Positions 42,521-53,069 of a stretch of 64,000 bases of DNA are shown in pieces. The notes under the pieces are model-generated. The model was not told where the DNA came from. It did no database searches and saw only the letters and a list, made by a program, of their open reading frames with translations. This stretch comes from an uncultured Clostridia bacterium (GTDB taxonomy: Bacteria; Bacillota; Clostridia; Christensenellales; Borkfalkiaceae), in the NCBI GenBank assembly GCA_934278995.1, contig CAKQWM010000001.1:248001-312000 (forward strand). The letters run 5' to 3'. The translations under genes were made by a program, and so were the position numbers. How positions within the stretch are numbered: position 1 is the stretch's first letter; each line of letters starts with the position of its first letter.

Positions 42521-45500
42521 ATGTCTACACTTTCAAAACTCGCACAATATAACAATAACAGAGGCGTAGCACCTACTTCGGTAGGTGTTGCGTCCAAAAA
42601 AGAAAGCACGTCAACCCTCGGCAAGCTGCAGAATTATGCACAACAGGCGGCGGAAGAACAAGCAAGAGCTGCTCAAGCTGCTGCAGAGGGAGAAAAGAAT
42701 AATGGCGGCTTTTTTGGTGGTCTCGGCTATCTCGGGGAAAAGATAGGTCTCGGTTTTTTGAGTGGAATTGAGGGTATTTGGGACTACACTGCAGGCGGTC
42801 TTGCAAAACTGTTTGGTGCCGACGATTGGGCTGAACGGCAATTTGCTAACGATTGGGTTAATTACAGTCACGCAGACGAATGGTATAACCCGTCCGACGG
42901 TTGGAAAGTTGCAGGAGATGTTGCTGGAGGTATCGGAACGAGCTTGCCTGCCATTGCTGGCGTTGCCGCCGCAGCTGCTATTGCTTATTTCTCTGGCGGT
43001 TCGCTTTCTGGTGTGTCGGCAGGTATTATTTCTGGCGTTGTCGCTGGTCTTGGAGCTGCTGGTAACGCTACAAAAGAGGCTTATAGAGAGACGGGCGAGC
43101 TTGGCGGTAAAGAATTTGGTTACGGGGCGTTAAGTGGTATTACCGAGGGTGCCGTCGAGGGACTTTCGGCTGGTATCGGTGCTGGTACTGGTGCTATCGT
43201 CAAGAATATCTCTAAATCATTCGGTAAAGAGGTCGCAAAAACAACAGCTAAAGCCGCAGCAAGAGAAACATTTGGAAAAGCAATTATTAAGGGCTTTGTT
43301 GGCGAGGCTTTTGAAGAGGGGCTCTCGGAGTTTCTCGACCCTTATTGGAAACGTCTCACATACGACCCTGAGGCTAAGAACGCAACTGCTCAGGAAATCG
43401 GCTATGCTGCTCTTATCGGCGGTCTTAGCGGTGCTATTATGGGCGGTTTTGACGCTACTGTGCGAAATACGTCGAATACCATTAGGGGCAATAACATTGT
43501 CAATAAAGGAACCGCTACCGACGTTATAACAACTGCGGAAAATATTGCAAATAGCGATATTTATGCCGACCAATACGAGTCGTTCGGGGCTGTTAAGAAT
43601 ATACTTAACGAACTCCAGACAAGTATGCAGAAGACCGACGGCGAAATTAGAACGGTTAAGCAAAAAATGCTACTCGGATACCTTGAGAGGGCAAATACTT
43701 ATACCGTCTTTGAGCCTATGGTTCAAAAAAATGCAGCAAGAATCGTTGCAAACGCCGACGCTATTGCCGAACGTCTCAATACCTATGGTTATACGGACGC
43801 TCAGGGAAAGCCTATTACATATACAGCCGAGCAAATTCGTGCAGGAATCGACACAAACAACCCGAAATCTTATGCGAAATCTCTAAAAACAAATAATATC
43901 CTTAGAACGCTTGCCGTGGTTGACGCTACGGGACAGCTCTATATGGATACAAAGAAATTTGAGGCAGCCACGCTTAGAGGCGAAACTTTAAGCTCTCAGG
44001 TAGACCTCAACAGGTTTATAGAGACTGCGTCACAAGAAGAACTCCACTCGGTGGCGGAAAAGCTCGACATAGCCGACTGGCAAGGTCTCACAAACGAACA
44101 ATTCAAAGAAAAAATCGTTGCTTTTGCCGAACGTGGCGGAATTGAAGAGTATCAGACAGAACAACGCACAAATGCAGATATAAAAGCCGCCGCCGACGCT
44201 GTTGATGTGCAAAAGGCTAAAGCCAAAATTCCTCAGAAATTTACAGCGAAGAAAGACGGCGTAACCAGATATACGCAGGGCGGCGTTGATATGGCGGTAA
44301 TAAAAAACGGCGATTCATATCGTATCTACGACTATGAATCGGGCAAGCTTTCAAAGCCTCTTACCCTGCAGCAAGTCAACGAAAGGCTTACCGAAATCAG
44401 AGGTAGGGTTGATTCTGTTGTAAACACAGCCGCAGTTGAGTCTATAACGACGGAGGAAAGCCGTCAAGCGGCGGAAATAGACGCTTATGCAGCGGAGAAC
44501 ATCTCTGCATATTCTAAGCTTAGCGACGCAAATAAAAGCCTTGTGCGTGGTGTGATTCGTCAAGCCAGAGCCGCAGGTATTTCGGAAGATTTTGCTTTGT
44601 CTTGTGCCAGAATCTCTGCTAAATCGGGGTTAAATATTGTTTTCAGCAAGGAAATGTCTTTTGTAAAAGCAAACGGAACCTATGCTGACGGTGCGATTGA
44701 TATTGCAAACAATCGAATCATTATAAACCCTGAAATAAGCGGAACGAGAACCAGAGAAATGGTGCTTATTCACGAACTGACACACGCCCTTTACAACAAG
44801 AACGGGGTGCTTACCGTTGCGGCTGGTCTTAAGTATTTCTCTGCTGACGAAAAAGAAAAAATACGCCAAAGATACGCTAAAATCGGTCAAGGCGACGCTA
44901 TCTCTGTTTCGGACGAAATTAACGCTCATTTTGCAGAGCAAACTCTTAGCAATAAGCATATTCTCGAACGTCTTGTAGCAGATAAGCCGACTGTTAAAGA
45001 CCGCATTCTATCGTTCCTTAAGAAATCTGCCACTACTTATGCAGAGGACGAACGTTTATCGGGAGCAGCAAAGAAACTATATAAGCAATATAAAAAGCTG
45101 TTCGATTCGTTTGTAGAAGAAAATCAACACACAAACGCAACAGAGCCTACCGATTTTGGGGCAGTCTCGTCTCAAATCAGATTTAAGGTTGACGGGACGG
45201 AATACACTGTTAAAGAGAGCACGCTCGGCACTGACGCCAAAGGCGACTATTTGTCTATAAACCTTGACAGCGACGCACAGAAAAAATATAGCTCACTTTC
45301 TGTTAGAGAAAGGAGTAACTTTGTAAAAAAATATATAAAAGACACATTTAGAGGTGTTGAATTTACTCTTACTGACGGCAAACAAGTAATAATCACAGGT
45401 GTTGACGCAAGCAAAATGTCAAATACAACTTTCGCCGCAAAACACAGAACGGCGTTAGAGGTAGATAAACTATTTGGTGTTGCAGAATATGACCACTCAT

Positions 45501-48500
45501 ATAAAAACCCTGAACATAGGATATTCTCTCGTTTTGATTACTACACTGCACGTGTAAAAATAGGCGAAGATATTTATACTTGTATGCTCAATGTCGGGAC
45601 AACCAAATCAGACGGAGTTTTAAGGCTGTATGATGTAAATCAATTCGTGCTAATGAAAAAAGAGGCACCGACTCAATTAAATGAGCAAACAACCTCGGCA
45701 GATAGCCTCGAATTGCTCCGCAGTACCTCTTCTGATAACAGTATATCCCAAAATACAGAAAAAGTCAACACTAAGCAGACAATAAAGCCGAAAAACGCAA
45801 AATACGCTCTTCCTGAAGATGTAAGCAATCTATTGTTCGACGACGAGTTTTACAAAGAATTCGAGAATGAAAACAGAACGCCTATCAGAGAAACCGTTGA
45901 AGAGCTTGAGAAAATAAAGGCAAGCGAAAAATATGCAAGTATGTCGTTTGAAGAGTCTTACGATATCAACGCAAAGCTCAGGGCTTTGAAAGCAGGATAC
46001 GATTCTCTTTATGATTACTATGTCGGAAAAGAAAAACAACGTCTAACCGACGATTACGAATATTCGGTTAAACACGGGACGTCCTCTCGTGCTCTGTCGA
46101 TAGTTGAGAGAAAACAGGCTCAAGCGGCAAAAAATAAACAACTGCAAGCGGACATAGCCGCTGCTACGCCTTTGCAAAACGCTCAATTCAAAGTTATTCA
46201 AGAAACCAACCCGATGTTTAATGATACGAGCGTGGGTATCAGGTCGCCGAAAGAGATTTTAACTTTTGCAGAAACTGTCAACGATTCCGAAAGCTTTAAC
46301 TGGGGAGATTTCTCAAGGGAAGACGCAAAACGTGCTCTCAAAAAAGGGACAATAACTGTTTACAGTTCTTATCCGATAAAGAACGGCGTATTTGTATCGA
46401 CATCATATAGGCAAGCTCTCGATTATGCCTCTGGCGACCCGTCGGGTGTTCACTCGAGAAAAGTTGCTCTTGACAGTGTCGCTTGGATAAACGGAGACGA
46501 GGGGCAATACGCAAAAGTTTATAAGAAAAACCCGAGGTATGCTTTACCCGACAGCGTAGAAACAGACGTTGTTCAAGAGTATGGCAAGACATATCGCTGG
46601 AACGAAACAGGTTATTTGCTTGTTGACGGCTCCCGTCTTAATCTTTCAGGAGAAAAACAAGGCGGACGCAGCGGATACAGAGTTTTAGACCATAGAGATA
46701 TTTTTGATATGTATAGTGACATTGACGGCTCCGACGCAATGATAGAGTTTATGTCTCGAGGCAATATCAGAGTTATCCCCGAATCTCCTGCGATAAATCT
46801 ACAAATCGAACCAACCGAGGCTCAATATAAACAGATTCAGAGTCTTGTAGAAACACTCGGGTGGAAAAATAAGGAATTTACCGTCGATTTCGATAATCAA
46901 TACGGCGATACGGTCGATTCATTGTCATATAACGGTAATGTTTCTGCTCGAAAAGTCGTGGCAGACATTCAATACTATTTCAAGGAGGGTAAAATTCCGT
47001 ATCAAAGCGAGCTTTCTCAGTTTCGTTATGCGTTGACAGATGAACAGGGCGAGGCTCTCAGAAAGAGAAACGTATCGGGCGATAGATACCTCGACGCAGA
47101 AGATTTAGCGTATGAGATTATGGCTTATGGTGGCAGAATAACAAGTGACGCAAAGGCTGTATTGTATCACGGCACCACTGCAGAGGCGGCGGCTCAAATA
47201 AGAAAAACAGGGAAAATGATAGGTAAAGAACCAAATCTGTATTTTTCTACAAAAAAAGACGGCGTTGTCCTTGATTACGGCAAAAGCGTTGTTGAGGTAA
47301 AGATTCCACTCGAAAAGCTTAAAATGAACGATATTTTTGACGACGAGTTACACCTTACTATGGAGGTGCGTCCGAACACGTTGACAAATGTTAAATTTGC
47401 TCTGCCCGAAACAGACTCTACAGGGCAAAAATTATCGCAGCAGCAAAGAGAATTTTTCTCAAAAAGTAAGGTTGTTGACGGTGACGGACGGCTCCTTATG
47501 GTTTACCACGGCACTCCTAATGGAGACTTTTACACTTTTGAGTATGATAAAAGCAGACAAACTGGGACAGACTACGGCAAGGCGTTCTACTTTACAACAA
47601 ATCTGAAAAACGCAAAAGGTTATGCTAAGGACAATCATAGAGACCCTCGAGTAAAAGAATATGAATTAAAAAGGGAATCGTTAAAAAAGCAAATTCTTGC
47701 AGAAACCGATACAACAAAGAGGCAAGAACTTGAAAAACAATTCCGTAATGTTAAGGTAGACGGCAAATCTATACTTGAAATTCTGTATGATGTTGACTAT
47801 GATACGGGAGGAGAAGTTCGTCAGGTTTATTTGAATCTTGTCAACCCGTTAATTGCCGACGCACAAAAAAAGTATCATTATGAAGTTTATCCTGAATTGT
47901 TCAAGCAGGCTATCAAAAATGGTAATGACGGTATTATTGTTAGAAACGTAGACGATAGTTCAAAGTATGGAGTGGGGTTGTCAGATGTTTACATTGCGTT
48001 CTCTCCTGAGCAAATTAAGCTAACGACCAACGAAACGCCAACCGTAAATAATGATATAAGATATGCCCTACCAGATGAAAAGACTTTAGAGTTCTTAAAC
48101 AGCCAGAAAACAATAAAAGTTTATCGTGCTATGCAGGTAATCGACGGGGAACTCTATCCTCCAATGGCGGCTAAAATAAAGACCATTGACGGTAAAAATC
48201 AGCTCGTAAATGCAAGCAAACTGGGACAGTGGGAAGAAAGCGTCGAAAGACCTGACTTAATAACAAACGGCAATAAGTTTAAGCTTGATAAGGCTAACGG
48301 TAGCAGTATAACAGCAGCATATAACCCATACTTTCACACCTCGCTCTCGCCTCTAAACGACCAGTTTTCCTCTGCATATAAGCGAGATAACCTTGTAATA
48401 GTGGAGGGCGAAATTCCACAAAGCGAGCTTACGAGCGGATATAAAGCTCAGTACGCTAAAGACAGTGTCGGAGAAACGCAATGGCATAGTGGTGTGGTTA

Positions 48501-51500
48501 GTTCTAAACTAAAAGGCGAAAAAGCCCGTAAAGTCATATTGTCTCGTTGGTTCAAGCCTGTAAGAATTGTGCCTAATGCCGAAGTTGCTGGTGTTATTGC
48601 AAAAATACTTGACGGCGAAAACATAAGTGTCCCTGCAAATGTTGTTACGCCGTCGCTTAGAGTCGAACTCGAAAAAGCAGGCGTTAAAATAGACAATAAT
48701 ATACGCTTTGCTTTGGACGATTCTGACCGAGACGTCAGAGGTAATTATACGGCAGGACAAAGAGCTAAATTTGCTGCAAACAACACGGCTATGAAAGTCT
48801 ACTCTCGTTCGGACGCAGAGTCTGTTATAAGTGCCATTATGGACGAACGCCTTACGTTTGACGACGGGAAATACGGTGTTCTTGCTGGTAAAAACAGAAC
48901 TGAGGTCGTCGATTACCTGTTCAAGAAACTCAATACCGTAAAAGAGGGGTATAGAATCGGCGTAGCGTTGAAAATTGCAGACTACCTCATTGATAATACT
49001 ACTCTGTTGGATATGTATGCTGCTGAAACTGTTTCTGAGTCTATGAGGACACTCTCGGTGTTGCGTTATTATATGCACAAAATGGACTTGAGCGGTATTC
49101 AGTCAGAGATAAAACACAGATACGACAATAAAAATACTATCAACTTGCTCTGGGCTGCTCCAAAAGGCGAAAAGGGAATTGCTCCTGATACACTCGCTCA
49201 GTCATTAGAAAGCGACGCAATATTCTTAAGCGGCTGGAACGAGGCGGATATGTTCTTTGAAATGGTCGATATGTATGAATCGGCAAGGCGAGACGTCCAA
49301 GAGAGTGTGCAGCAGCAAAGCCTCAAAGACTATGGAGGAAAGGAACAGCTCGAAAAACTCCGTCAAGATATTGCAAGGGATATTTTGCTTGCCTACGACA
49401 ATAAGGGCACAAAGTCGAAATACGCAAAACTTGTTGAGAAATACACGACACAAATACAAAGCCTTAAACAGCAAGTTAGAGAGGCTAACAGCTACAATAG
49501 GCTCGTAAACAGCGTGGTAGATAAGGCTCAGCGTATGAGAGACCTTAAGCTCGGCACGTTCTTAAACTCGACACAGTATAAAAACGACGTATTCAAAAGC
49601 TCTATCGAGGGGCTCGCTCGTATTAAAAACAGAGGGAACTTCAATATTGCAGGTACCCGTAAGATATTAGCAGACCTTAGGACGTGGTACACGACAGATA
49701 ACCCGATTCTTGCAGATACATACGAACAAGGCGTTGCGGATATGCTTGACAGTCTTTCTGCTGGAAATAAACGTTTTACAAAAGAGGAACTCGTCACGCT
49801 TAACAATGTAATGGCTTACTTTACGAAATACGTTGAGAACTTTAATAAAGTTTACAAAAACGGTAAGTGGGTTGAGGCTATTCCTGAGGCGACAAAGTAT
49901 ATTGACACCATACACGCAAACTCTGAGCTGAAAGTCGGGTTATTCAGAAAGCTTGCAGGAACAACGTATATGCAGACGTTCGGAGACCCTATGACGGTCG
50001 CACGCCGAATGGATATGTATGAACCTAACGGGTTTTACACCGAGACGCTGCAGCAACTCAGAGACGCCGCAGTAGATTCTCAGATTGCCGAAATGGAGAT
50101 AATGTCGAACTACGACACTTTTATGAAAAAGAACAAGAAATATCTTGCTCGAATCACTAAAGAAACTGTGCCTTACGGCGGCAAAGATGTCCCGAGGTCT
50201 ATTCTTATCGGTTTGTATATGACACTTAAGAGACAGCACGCTCAGGCAGGGCTTGCTCAAAACGGCTTTGCTTATGTCGATACGGACGGAAAACGTGTTC
50301 GTATTGACGGCTTTGCTCCAAATATCGAAACCGACGCAGAACTGTATTTTAGGGTTGTCGAAGAACAAAAGCAAATAGAAAGTCTTTTGTCGGCAGCCGA
50401 CAAGGAATACATTGCCATTCTCGAACAGGCGTATAATAACGACGCAAAGAAATTGAAAGCAGACAGAGATATGCAACGTCTTGGCTTTACGAACGCAACC
50501 GAGGAATATTATTATCCTATCCGCCGTGGCAATATTGCCAAAAATGTTGATACGTCCGATATTCAGGGCGAAATTGACAGAGTAAGCAATTCGTCGTTCA
50601 ACAAAGACACCGTCAAAGGAGCAAAACAGGAACTCTTTATAGAGTCTGCCGACACGGTGTTTAAGCGGCATATTCACGCTGTTTGTCAGTATGCGTTCCT
50701 GTCTCCTGCTATAGAAACATACAATCGAATTTTCAACCTCGATGTGTCTGGCAACCCGAACAAACCCGTAAGCGTTGCTACCGAAAGTGCAAATACGTGG
50801 GCGAAAGGCAATAAATATTTCTCTAAGCTTATATCCGACATACAGGGTATTCCCACGTCGTCTGGAGAGGGCAACAAAGTGCTCGGCTTTATCCGTGGTA
50901 ACTATGCTAAATTCCAGCTTGGAGCAAACCCGAAAGTCTGGGTAACACAGTTATCCTCACTTTTCGCCTCGTCGAGTATCCTTGACGCAGACAGCATAAC
51001 GAAAGGTATGTTTATCTCGGCAAAAGACGTCGATACATACTGCTCGCTGGCTAAGCTCAGAAACAACGATAATACGGCTGCGTTGGCTCAGGGAGTTTTA
51101 GATAGGCTCGGTAAGGTTTCCGACGTGCTTATGGCTCCTATCGGTAAAATGGATAGATTTGTGGTTTGCAGGCTTTTTGGAGCGTGTCAAGCACAGGTCG
51201 CTAAAAGCGGAGGGGCAAAAATAGGAACCGAGGCAAATAAAATAGCCGCAGGACAGCTTTTGAGACGTGTTATTCTGGAAACGCAGCAAAACTCTGTGGC
51301 GACGGAAAGGTCTGCTGCAATGCGTTCTGGCAATGAAATATTGAGAACTGTGACAATGTTTACGGCGGACAGTATGAAAGTTGTTGGACGTGTAATCGAC
51401 TCTATCGGCGAGTTGTCTACGCTTAAAGCGAAACTCAAAGTAACGTCGAATGCAGACGTCAGGGCAACATTGCAGAAAAGTATAAAACTTGCAAATAGGA

Positions 51501-52750
51501 AAGTCAGGAAGTCCGTTACGTCGCTTGTAACGTCGGCGTTATTTATGGCAGCAATCGCACAGCTGTTTAGTTGGCTTTACAATAAGGACAAAAAAGATGA
51601 CGAAAGCACGGCTCAGACGGTTTTGATAGACTTTCTTGGCAACCTTATCGGCGGTTTACCTGTAATCAAAGATATTTACGCAAGAATCGCTCAGGGTTAT
51701 GACTTCTCTAACTACGCTTACTCGTCCATAAACGACCTGCTTGATAGTTCGATAAACCTTGTAGAGGCGGCGAAAAATCTCGTTTCAGGCGACGCAAGTC
51801 AGCAAGATATTGCAAAAGGCGTTAAAAACCTCTCGTATTCACTCGGACAGATGTTTGGTGTGCCGACGAGGAATATCTACAACATTGCATACGGTCTCAC
51901 AAAGAGGGTAAGTCCTGTTTCGGCATACAAAATCGATAATCAGTTTTATAAGAAAAACTATGTTTCCGACCTTAATAAGGCACTTGAGAACGACGACGCA
52001 GAAATGGTTTCGTATATTATGAGTCTTATTTACAATCAGAGAATCGGGGATATGGTAAACGAAGAAACAAGGCAAAAACTAAGCGATTTGTATGCTAAAG
52101 GCTATTCGATTCTCCCGAGGTCTATCGGCGACTCTATCAGATACGACGGAAACGACATAGAAATGAACGACGCTCAAAAGAGGCGTTTTATGTCGATATA
52201 TTCGCAGGCAAACCGCTACATTGAAAAACTACTTGCAAGCAGTGGCTACGGCAAACTGGGCGAAGAAAAAAAAGCAAAAGCCATAAAGAGCATATATTAC
52301 GCTTTCTACTATCAGGCTGTATCCGATTTAGTCGGGCAAGACGCAAATAATACGCTCGGGGAACTATCTCGCTATATAGCGATAGAAAAACTTGCCGTTG
52401 TATTCTCGGGACTTTCGGAGATTATGTCAGACGTCGATTCTAAAGGCAATACAATTTCTGGCTCGAGAAAGAAAAAAACTATTGCGTATCTGCTTAAACA
52501 GAGCCTGTCGGACGGAGAAAGATTGCTTGTAATGTGCTACAGAGGCTATTCGATTCAGGACGGCGATTATAAAGGTTACACCGAACAGCGAGCGAAAATT
52601 ATTTTGCTCAAATACATATTGAGCTTAAAAGCAACGCAAGCCGAAAAAGCAAAAATAGCCGCAGAGTGTGGTTTTTCTGTAAAAAACGGCAAAATAGACC
52701 GCAGTTCACTTTACTCTGGCGTTGGGAGCCTGAGTAAAAAGAATAAATAG
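42521..52750 (+). CDS. Giant polyvalent virion protein, 3409 aa, ADP-ribosyltransferase-like modules
   Basis: One open frame of 10.2 kb. Order of parts: Gly/Ala-rich hydrophobic segment (~125-320), zincin-like motif LIHELTHALYN (~749-759, HExxH), a phage nuclease/LPD-like domain (~884-1045), four modules with ADP-ribosyltransferase-like features (~1235-1330; ~1545-1610, VLYHGTTAEAA; ~1650-1830, MVYHGTPNGDFYTF, GKAFYFTT; ~1865-2030), a coiled coil (~2300), a large-polyvalent-protein C-terminal region (~2750-3200) with a membrane helix, and a charged end. Module borders carry a recurring N-x-(I/V)-R-(F/Y)-A-L-P motif. It is probably ejected with the DNA and acts in the infected cell; catalytic activity is inferred from motifs only. 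Confidence 0.85.
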   Translation: MSTLSKLAQYNNNRGVAPTSVGVASKKESTSTLGKLQNYAQQAAEEQARAAQAAAEGEKNNGGFFGGLGYLGEKIGLGFLSGIEGIWDYTAGGLAKLFGADDWAERQFANDWVNYSHADEWYNPSDGWKVAGDVAGGIGTSLPAIAGVAAAAAIAYFSGGSLSGVSAGIISGVVAGLGAAGNATKEAYRETGELGGKEFGYGALSGITEGAVEGLSAGIGAGTGAIVKNISKSFGKEVAKTTAKAAARETFGKAIIKGFVGEAFEEGLSEFLDPYWKRLTYDPEAKNATAQEIGYAALIGGLSGAIMGGFDATVRNTSNTIRGNNIVNKGTATDVITTAENIANSDIYADQYESFGAVKNILNELQTSMQKTDGEIRTVKQKMLLGYLERANTYTVFEPMVQKNAARIVANADAIAERLNTYGYTDAQGKPITYTAEQIRAGIDTNNPKSYAKSLKTNNILRTLAVVDATGQLYMDTKKFEAATLRGETLSSQVDLNRFIETASQEELHSVAEKLDIADWQGLTNEQFKEKIVAFAERGGIEEYQTEQRTNADIKAAADAVDVQKAKAKIPQKFTAKKDGVTRYTQGGVDMAVIKNGDSYRIYDYESGKLSKPLTLQQVNERLTEIRGRVDSVVNTAAVESITTEESRQAAEIDAYAAENISAYSKLSDANKSLVRGVIRQARAAGISEDFALSCARISAKSGLNIVFSKEMSFVKANGTYADGAIDIANNRIIINPEISGTRTREMVLIHELTHALYNKNGVLTVAAGLKYFSADEKEKIRQRYAKIGQGDAISVSDEINAHFAEQTLSNKHILERLVADKPTVKDRILSFLKKSATTYAEDERLSGAAKKLYKQYKKLFDSFVEENQHTNATEPTDFGAVSSQIRFKVDGTEYTVKESTLGTDAKGDYLSINLDSDAQKKYSSLSVRERSNFVKKYIKDTFRGVEFTLTDGKQVIITGVDASKMSNTTFAAKHRTALEVDKLFGVAEYDHSYKNPEHRIFSRFDYYTARVKIGEDIYTCMLNVGTTKSDGVLRLYDVNQFVLMKKEAPTQLNEQTTSADSLELLRSTSSDNSISQNTEKVNTKQTIKPKNAKYALPEDVSNLLFDDEFYKEFENENRTPIRETVEELEKIKASEKYASMSFEESYDINAKLRALKAGYDSLYDYYVGKEKQRLTDDYEYSVKHGTSSRALSIVERKQAQAAKNKQLQADIAAATPLQNAQFKVIQETNPMFNDTSVGIRSPKEILTFAETVNDSESFNWGDFSREDAKRALKKGTITVYSSYPIKNGVFVSTSYRQALDYASGDPSGVHSRKVALDSVAWINGDEGQYAKVYKKNPRYALPDSVETDVVQEYGKTYRWNETGYLLVDGSRLNLSGEKQGGRSGYRVLDHRDIFDMYSDIDGSDAMIEFMSRGNIRVIPESPAINLQIEPTEAQYKQIQSLVETLGWKNKEFTVDFDNQYGDTVDSLSYNGNVSARKVVADIQYYFKEGKIPYQSELSQFRYALTDEQGEALRKRNVSGDRYLDAEDLAYEIMAYGGRITSDAKAVLYHGTTAEAAAQIRKTGKMIGKEPNLYFSTKKDGVVLDYGKSVVEVKIPLEKLKMNDIFDDELHLTMEVRPNTLTNVKFALPETDSTGQKLSQQQREFFSKSKVVDGDGRLLMVYHGTPNGDFYTFEYDKSRQTGTDYGKAFYFTTNLKNAKGYAKDNHRDPRVKEYELKRESLKKQILAETDTTKRQELEKQFRNVKVDGKSILEILYDVDYDTGGEVRQVYLNLVNPLIADAQKKYHYEVYPELFKQAIKNGNDGIIVRNVDDSSKYGVGLSDVYIAFSPEQIKLTTNETPTVNNDIRYALPDEKTLEFLNSQKTIKVYRAMQVIDGELYPPMAAKIKTIDGKNQLVNASKLGQWEESVERPDLITNGNKFKLDKANGSSITAAYNPYFHTSLSPLNDQFSSAYKRDNLVIVEGEIPQSELTSGYKAQYAKDSVGETQWHSGVVSSKLKGEKARKVILSRWFKPVRIVPNAEVAGVIAKILDGENISVPANVVTPSLRVELEKAGVKIDNNIRFALDDSDRDVRGNYTAGQRAKFAANNTAMKVYSRSDAESVISAIMDERLTFDDGKYGVLAGKNRTEVVDYLFKKLNTVKEGYRIGVALKIADYLIDNTTLLDMYAAETVSESMRTLSVLRYYMHKMDLSGIQSEIKHRYDNKNTINLLWAAPKGEKGIAPDTLAQSLESDAIFLSGWNEADMFFEMVDMYESARRDVQESVQQQSLKDYGGKEQLEKLRQDIARDILLAYDNKGTKSKYAKLVEKYTTQIQSLKQQVREANSYNRLVNSVVDKAQRMRDLKLGTFLNSTQYKNDVFKSSIEGLARIKNRGNFNIAGTRKILADLRTWYTTDNPILADTYEQGVADMLDSLSAGNKRFTKEELVTLNNVMAYFTKYVENFNKVYKNGKWVEAIPEATKYIDTIHANSELKVGLFRKLAGTTYMQTFGDPMTVARRMDMYEPNGFYTETLQQLRDAAVDSQIAEMEIMSNYDTFMKKNKKYLARITKETVPYGGKDVPRSILIGLYMTLKRQHAQAGLAQNGFAYVDTDGKRVRIDGFAPNIETDAELYFRVVEEQKQIESLLSAADKEYIAILEQAYNNDAKKLKADRDMQRLGFTNATEEYYYPIRRGNIAKNVDTSDIQGEIDRVSNSSFNKDTVKGAKQELFIESADTVFKRHIHAVCQYAFLSPAIETYNRIFNLDVSGNPNKPVSVATESANTWAKGNKYFSKLISDIQGIPTSSGEGNKVLGFIRGNYAKFQLGANPKVWVTQLSSLFASSSILDADSITKGMFISAKDVDTYCSLAKLRNNDNTAALAQGVLDRLGKVSDVLMAPIGKMDRFVVCRLFGACQAQVAKSGGAKIGTEANKIAAGQLLRRVILETQQNSVATERSAAMRSGNEILRTVTMFTADSMKVVGRVIDSIGELSTLKAKLKVTSNADVRATLQKSIKLANRKVRKSVTSLVTSALFMAAIAQLFSWLYNKDKKDDESTAQTVLIDFLGNLIGGLPVIKDIYARIAQGYDFSNYAYSSINDLLDSSINLVEAAKNLVSGDASQQDIAKGVKNLSYSLGQMFGVPTRNIYNIAYGLTKRVSPVSAYKIDNQFYKKNYVSDLNKALENDDAEMVSYIMSLIYNQRIGDMVNEETRQKLSDLYAKGYSILPRSIGDSIRYDGNDIEMNDAQKRRFMSIYSQANRYIEKLLASSGYGKLGEEKKAKAIKSIYYAFYYQAVSDLVGQDANNTLGELSRYIAIEKLAVVFSGLSEIMSDVDSKGNTISGSRKKKTIAYLLKQSLSDGERLLVMCYRGYSIQDGDYKGYTEQRAKIILLKYILSLKATQAEKAKIAAECGFSVKNGKIDRSSLYSGVGSLSKKNK

Positions 52751-52802
52751 TGACTAAACAGACTTTAATCTATGCTAAGATTATCTACAGGAGGCAAGGA
52801 GT

Positions 52803-52967
52803 ATGTTGAAAATCACTCCCACTGTGGAATCTGAAGTTACGAAAATCGTTTGTCCTCATTGTCACGAGAAACTCCCTCGGGTAGGAATACCTAAAGGCAG
52901 CCGCATATCGAGCCTTACATTTAAGTGCAGGAAATGCGGCAAGCTGTGGGAAGTAAAAACTGAATAA
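52803..52967 (+). CDS. Com-like zinc-ribbon phage protein, 54 aa
   Basis: Two Cys pairs (CPHCHEKL and CRKCGKLWEV) 22 residues apart make a Com/KTR-type zinc ribbon. Phage Mu Com is an RNA-binding translational regulator of this size and shape, so a regulatory role is possible. ACAGGAGGCAAGGAGT is the ribosome region. It lies alone between the giant gene and late leader B. Confidence 0.75.
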   Translation: MLKITPTVESEVTKIVCPHCHEKLPRVGIPKGSRISSLTFKCRKCGKLWEVKTE

Positions 52968-52974
52968 ATAATTA

Positions 52975-53036
52975 AGAACATTGTGCCAAAATCCGAGAGA
53001 TAGAGCCCTTACCACTAAGTGGTTTGGGCTCTTTTT
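52975..53036 (+). promoter_or_regulatory. Late leader B: structured terminator before the capsid genes
   Basis: AGAACATTGTGCCAAAAT, then stem GAGCCC (53003-53008) with GGGCTC (53026-53031), inner stem ACCAC/GTGGT, and TTTTT. Sequence before the stem and the outer stem match leader A; the inner stems differ but both pair. Confidence 0.6.
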
Positions 53037-53069
53037 CTCAAAAATTTCCAACAAGGAGGTATCGAGCGT

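Noticed and set aside
42521..52750. Giant protein as an N4-type virion RNA polymerase
   Set aside because: Size and place would fit, but no T7-like polymerase motifs are seen; the modules look like polyvalent/ART domains.
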